Source: Candidatus Woesearchaeota archaeon (GTDB lineage: Archaea; Nanobdellota; Nanobdellia; Woesearchaeales; UBA12501). Taken from it: a stretch of DNA of 7,661 nucleotides. A program made the position numbers and the translations under genes. Below are positions 5,480 through 7,661 of this stretch, piece by piece (positions within the stretch are counted from its first letter, which is position 1; the number at the start of each line of letters is the position of its first letter). The stretch is taken from the NCBI GenBank assembly GCA_016177315.1, contig JACOVN010000039.1, forward strand, positions 1 through 7,661, in the 5' to 3' direction. The notes beneath the pieces are model-generated. The model saw nothing but the letters and a program-made list of their open reading frames with translations. It did no database searches and had not been told where the DNA came from.

Positions 5480-5854
5480 ATGAAAAGCCATTTAACAGCA
5501 ATAGAACTGCGGCATTGCATTGCTGAGCTTCAGGAACTCTGTCATGGCCGCATGGATAAGATTTACCAGCCAACGCCAGAGGAGCTGCTCTTTCAGATTC
5601 ATCTCCCAAATAAAGGCAGAGTGCTCTTGAAGTTCATCAAGGGAAAATTCCTGTACCGAACTATGCATAAACAGGAAATTCCACTCCAACCATCCTCTTT
5701 CTGTATGTACTTGAGAAAGCGATTAGGGAATGCCAGGATCACAGCAATACAGCAGGTCAATTTTGAGAGAGTCGTGTTGATAGTGCTTGAAACAAAAGAA
5801 CAGCAATACCATTTTTACGCAGAGCTCTTTGGCAAGGGGAATTTTCTTCTCTGA
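5480..5854 (+). CDS. rqcH: NFACT N-terminal fragment (before the in-frame TGA)
   Basis: These 124 residues start MKSHLTAIELRHCIAELQEL, the standard opening of archaeal NFACT-N domains, followed by GRMDKIYQPTPEELLFQIHLP and GRVLLKFIKGKFLYRT. SFCMYLRKRLGNARI (about 74-88) corresponds to the conserved PxxFxxxLRKxLxxxxI block. The fragment ends at ELFGKGNFLL, in the middle of the first beta subdomain, so on its own it would not be a complete fold. The start is fixed by family alignment and by the leaderless promoter. Confidence 0.75.
   Translation: MKSHLTAIELRHCIAELQELCHGRMDKIYQPTPEELLFQIHLPNKGRVLLKFIKGKFLYRTMHKQEIPLQPSSFCMYLRKRLGNARITAIQQVNFERVVLIVLETKEQQYHFYAELFGKGNFLL
5852..5854 (+). other. 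In-frame TGA codon inside NFACT
   Basis: Codon 125 of the NFACT frame is TGA, between ELFGKGNFLL and DHEDTILL. As I recall the family, homologues often have Cys or Thr before this Asp; a Cys codon would differ from TGA by one base. A 6-bp hairpin (GAGGAT/ATCCTC, 3-nt loop) begins 6 nt downstream at 5861-5875. Confidence 0.8.
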
Positions 5855-5923
5855 GATCATGAGGATACCATCCTCCTCCCACTGGAAGTTCAGAAATGGA
5901 AAGACAGGGAAGTAAAGCCAAGA

Positions 5924-6601
5924 ATGGCCTACCTCCTTCCCAAGCAGGAGCACAACCCTCTGCAGTTGCAGGAGGAGGAACTACCAGCCCTGCACGCAAA
6001 TGCTGGGAAGAGCCTCGTGAAAACACTTGCAGTGGATTTAGGGTTGGGTGGAGTATATGCAGAAGAGTTCTGCCTCGTGGCAAAACTGGATAAGGAAAAA
6101 CAGACAATCACGACAGAAGAAAGCAAGAGGATATACTCCCTGCTACAGCAATTGGTGGAAAAGAAGACAGACGCACGAGTGGTTCTGCAGAACAACAGTG
6201 TTCTCGATATTGTCCCTTTCCCCCTAGAGATTTACGCAGCCATGGAGCAGAAAGCATTTCCATCCTTCAACGAAGCGCTAGATACTTGTCTGAGCCAGCA
6301 GCAAAATGCAGAAACCAAGGAAAAAGCAGTGAAAGGAATAAGCCTCCAGCTTGGCAAGTACGAGAAGATTGTGGAGAAGCAGAGTGAACAGGTAGTATCT
6401 CTCGAGAAGCGGATACAGGAAAATCAACGAAAGGGAGAATTGCTCTACGAGCACTACCAATCGATACAGGGATTGCTCCAGAGAATCCAGGAACTCCGAA
6501 AAAAGCATCCCTGGAAAGAGATAGAAAAAAAGGTGAAGGAAGAATGTCCTTTTGTTCAGAGCATTCAGGAGCGAGAGGGAAAGATTACCATCGAGCTCTA
6601 G
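5924..6601 (+). CDS. rqcH: NFACT second fragment: rest of NFACT-N plus coiled coil
   Basis: From ATG 5924 the frame encodes 225 residues. KTLAVDLGLGGVYAEEFCLVAKLDK (about 33-57) contains the LGLGGxYAEE block of archaeal NFACT, and VVLQNNSVLDIVPFPLEIY with SFNEALDT (about 80-118) completes the N-terminal module. A long charged coiled coil (about 120-205) follows, the arm that reaches the ribosome in known homologues, ending SIQEREGKITIEL and TAG. There is no Shine-Dalgarno or TATA box at 5924, so independent expression is doubtful; the coding frame actually continues back to 5855. The chain stops where NFACT-R would normally start. Confidence 0.72.
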   Translation: MAYLLPKQEHNPLQLQEEELPALHANAGKSLVKTLAVDLGLGGVYAEEFCLVAKLDKEKQTITTEESKRIYSLLQQLVEKKTDARVVLQNNSVLDIVPFPLEIYAAMEQKAFPSFNEALDTCLSQQQNAETKEKAVKGISLQLGKYEKIVEKQSEQVVSLEKRIQENQRKGELLYEHYQSIQGLLQRIQELRKKHPWKEIEKKVKEECPFVQSIQEREGKITIEL

Positions 6602-6646
6602 CCTTCGTTGGCAATTGCACTTATGCTAGCAAGCTTGTTGTCCAAT

Positions 6647-7498
6647 TCAAAAGAAAGGGTGGATGTAATTAGATTTCCATCCGGCCTTCAGTAGCTCTTC
6701 CTCGATCTGCTTGTCTGAATACCCTCGCTTCCGCATGGCCTGAATATAATGCTTGAGCTGTGTCTGCGTATGGGGGCGTACAAAGGAGACTGACTCTCCT
6801 CTTGCACGGGAATGGTAGGAAATCATTTGCCTCTGTCTCTCCTGATGTATACGTTCCTCTCCCTTGCTCCTTTTCCCTTTTAAGGAAAGGGTAAAAAGAA
6901 TCACCAGGAGAATGAGGAGGATAACCCCTCCCAGCAAGAATAAAGCAGTGGGCAAAGGAACTGTAGAAAGAATCTTGGGTAGAGGGTACGCTACTGCAGA
7001 GGGGGTTGACTGCGGCAGTTCTGGCGCTGGTGATTCTTGTACTATGGGGAACTCTTCAGTTTTCTTCTCCTCTTCCTCGGAGTGCGTTGATTCTTGCTTC
7101 CTGCGCAAGGACATTTGGAAGGTCGCACTCTCTCTAGGAACTATTTGGAGCAGCACTGCAGTGAGATCTCTTTGATTATCTCCATCCAGGTCTATGCTCT
7201 GTGTGCTTTCTTCGACAAACAGGAATGGTTCATTGTAGGGCCTTAGCATCAATTCTGCATAGTCGCTTCCAATGGATTTTGCAACGAGGAGAAATTCCTG
7301 TTCCGCAAAGGGGATACAGAGTTTCGCATCGCTCCTGAACGTCACAATGGAGACCGGCTGCTTGAGCTGAAGTTCGCATTTTAGGCCCGTTGTTGCTTTT
7401 CCATAGATACTTTCCTGCATCTCAAGTAGGAATGGTGCTGAGAGAATGATGGCAGCAAAGAATAGTGCAAGAAATGGAACTGCATATTTCGGGTGCAT
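6647..7498 (-). CDS. Two-TM membrane protein with cytosolic UBA-like tail
   Basis: This 283-residue protein has an N-terminal hydrophobic segment (about residues 6-25, signal anchor or signal peptide) and a small extracytoplasmic beta-type domain (about 35-130). The domain carries Cys41 and Cys61, which could pair, and a DLDGDNQRD acidic loop (about 103-111). A Glu/Pro/Ser-rich linker (about 136-175) leads to a second membrane helix (about 182-206) and a basic cytosolic tail. The tail ends in a helical module, QLKHYIQAMRKRGYSDKQIEEELLKAGW (about 247-274), of the UBA/CUE-like type common at the C-termini of DPANN membrane proteins. On the minus strand GAGGG precedes tandem ATGs at 7501 and 7498; 5-nt spacing favours 7498. 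The frame stays open into the 5S gene, but that extension is not credible. The stop is TGA, and the NFACT gene converges 45 bp away. Function unknown. Confidence 0.8.
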   Translation of the reverse strand: MHPKYAVPFLALFFAAIILSAPFLLEMQESIYGKATTGLKCELQLKQPVSIVTFRSDAKLCIPFAEQEFLLVAKSIGSDYAELMLRPYNEPFLFVEESTQSIDLDGDNQRDLTAVLLQIVPRESATFQMSLRRKQESTHSEEEEKKTEEFPIVQESPAPELPQSTPSAVAYPLPKILSTVPLPTALFLLGGVILLILLVILFTLSLKGKRSKGEERIHQERQRQMISYHSRARGESVSFVRPHTQTQLKHYIQAMRKRGYSDKQIEEELLKAGWKSNYIHPFF

Positions 7499-7542
7499 CA
7501 TATCCCTCTTTTTTGTTCTCTTTCCCCTTTTTCTACCTAGAC

Positions 7543-7551
7543 TATTAAAAT
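7543..7551 (-). promoter_or_regulatory. TATA box for the UBA-tailed membrane protein gene
   Basis: On the minus strand ATTTTAATA lies between the 5S rRNA end and the gene. Twenty-nine nt from its TTTAAT gives transcription start at about 7520 and a leader of roughly 20 nt carrying GAGGG before the ATG. The protein gene can therefore be transcribed separately from the 5S RNA. Confidence 0.5.
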
Positions 7552-7572
7552 CTTGCGTTAAGAAAGCAGTTT

Positions 7573-7661
7573 GAGGTGGAACAGCTTTCCGCGCTTCCCG
7601 TTCTGAGAACAGTACCACGCGGAACGGAGGGCTGCTTGACGTCCGTGTTCGAAATGGGAAC
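7573..7661 (-). rRNA. 5S ribosomal RNA, 3' portion (5' end outside window)
   Basis: Read on the minus strand, the window edge opens with GTTCCCATTTCGAACACGGA and then CGTCAAGC. This is the conserved 5S segment of helix III and loop B (consensus CCCAUCCCGAACACGGAAGUUAAGC). GGTACT and GGGAAG flank a short hairpin, GTTC/GAAC, giving loop E and helix IV, closed by CGCG/CGCG as helix V. The RNA appears to end at about 7573 in GTTCCACCTC, the 3' strand of helix I; its partner strand lies beyond base 7661. About 89 of roughly 120 nt are present. A T-rich CTTTCTT follows the 3' end and may terminate it. No 23S or tRNA gene lies downstream. The exact 3' end is uncertain by a few bases. Confidence 0.9.

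Larger units (their letters stand above)
5480..6601 (+). pseudogene. rqcH: NFACT (Rqc2/RqcH-like) gene interrupted by in-frame TGA
   Basis: Read through the TGA at 5852-5854, this is one continuous frame of 373 codons with NFACT-N features from start to coiled coil. The 69 bases between the TGA and the next ATG (5924) keep coding character in the same frame (DHEDTILLPLEVQKWKDREVKPR), exactly what follows ELFGKGNFLL in the family. NFACT proteins bind the large ribosomal subunit carrying a stalled nascent chain and recruit tRNA for C-terminal tailing. Full-length members run to roughly 550-700 residues with a C-terminal NFACT-R (DUF814) region, which is absent here. TGA also serves as the normal stop of three other genes in the window (61, 346, 6647), so general reassignment is unlikely. 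A recent nonsense mutation, a sequencing or assembly error, or readthrough are the options; absence of any other lesion argues for a recent or artefactual change. Confidence 0.7.

Noticed and set aside
6599..6690. Continuation of NFACT past TAG by pyrrolysine-type readthrough.
   Set aside because: The next codons show no NFACT-R resemblance and meet another stop after about 30 codons, within the converging gene.
7499..7618. Upstream extension of the UBA-tailed protein frame to an ATG at 7618.
   Set aside because: The extension runs through the 3' part of the 5S rRNA and has no start signals; the GAGGG-led ATG at 7498/7501 begins the signal-anchor helix.
1..7661. CRISPR arrays, tRNA genes, insertion sequences or phage genes.
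   Set aside because: No spaced direct repeats, no T-arm-like GGTTCGAATCC motif, and no transposase or integrase motifs were found by reading both strands.

Overview
The window reads as part of an archaeal chromosome, most likely a DPANN lineage of the Woesearchaeota/Pacearchaeota kind. Four things point there: an archaeal-type 5S rRNA, TATA-box promoters about 29 nt upstream of inferred transcript starts, an archaeal NFACT (Rqc2/RqcH-like) protein, and a surface protein whose repeat and C-terminal motifs resemble the S-layer-like proteins of those phyla. The assignment rests on motif recognition; no search was run.

Layout. 61-291 (+): small two-helix membrane protein. 346-1095 (+): secreted lipoprotein with a possible LolA-like fold. 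1131-1288 (+): a structured leader of two adjacent, equally long (75 nt) stem-loops. This leads into a large S-layer-like lipoprotein (about 1275-3293, +). It converges, with 3 bp between stop codons, on a HerA/FtsK-type ATPase (3297-4613, -). A divergent promoter region of about 108 bp separates the ATPase from a membrane-anchored SurA-N-type chaperone with a TTG start (4722-5438, +). An NFACT gene follows (5480-6601, +). It is interrupted by an in-frame TGA at 5852-5854 and ends before the usual C-terminal NFACT-R region. Converging on it is a two-TM protein with a cytosolic UBA-like tail (6647-7498, -), and the 3' part of a 5S rRNA gene runs off the right edge (7573-7661, -).

How the genes fit together. 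Most of the window serves the cell envelope: two lipoproteins, a surface-layer-like protein, an exported chaperone and two membrane proteins. The NFACT gene and 5S rRNA belong to the ribosome and its quality control. Nearly every gene has its own TATA box, so they look like single transcription units rather than one operon. Two initiation modes coexist. Four genes have Shine-Dalgarno leaders (61, 346, 4722, 7498). Two look leaderless (HerA at 4613, NFACT at 5480), with the ATG at the predicted first nucleotide.

The strongest candidates for something undescribed are the twin 75-nt stem-loops in front of the S-layer-like lipoprotein, whose second stem buries the best start codon, and the NFACT gene with an in-frame UGA and no C-terminal half. 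No CRISPR array, tRNA, transposase or integrase was seen.
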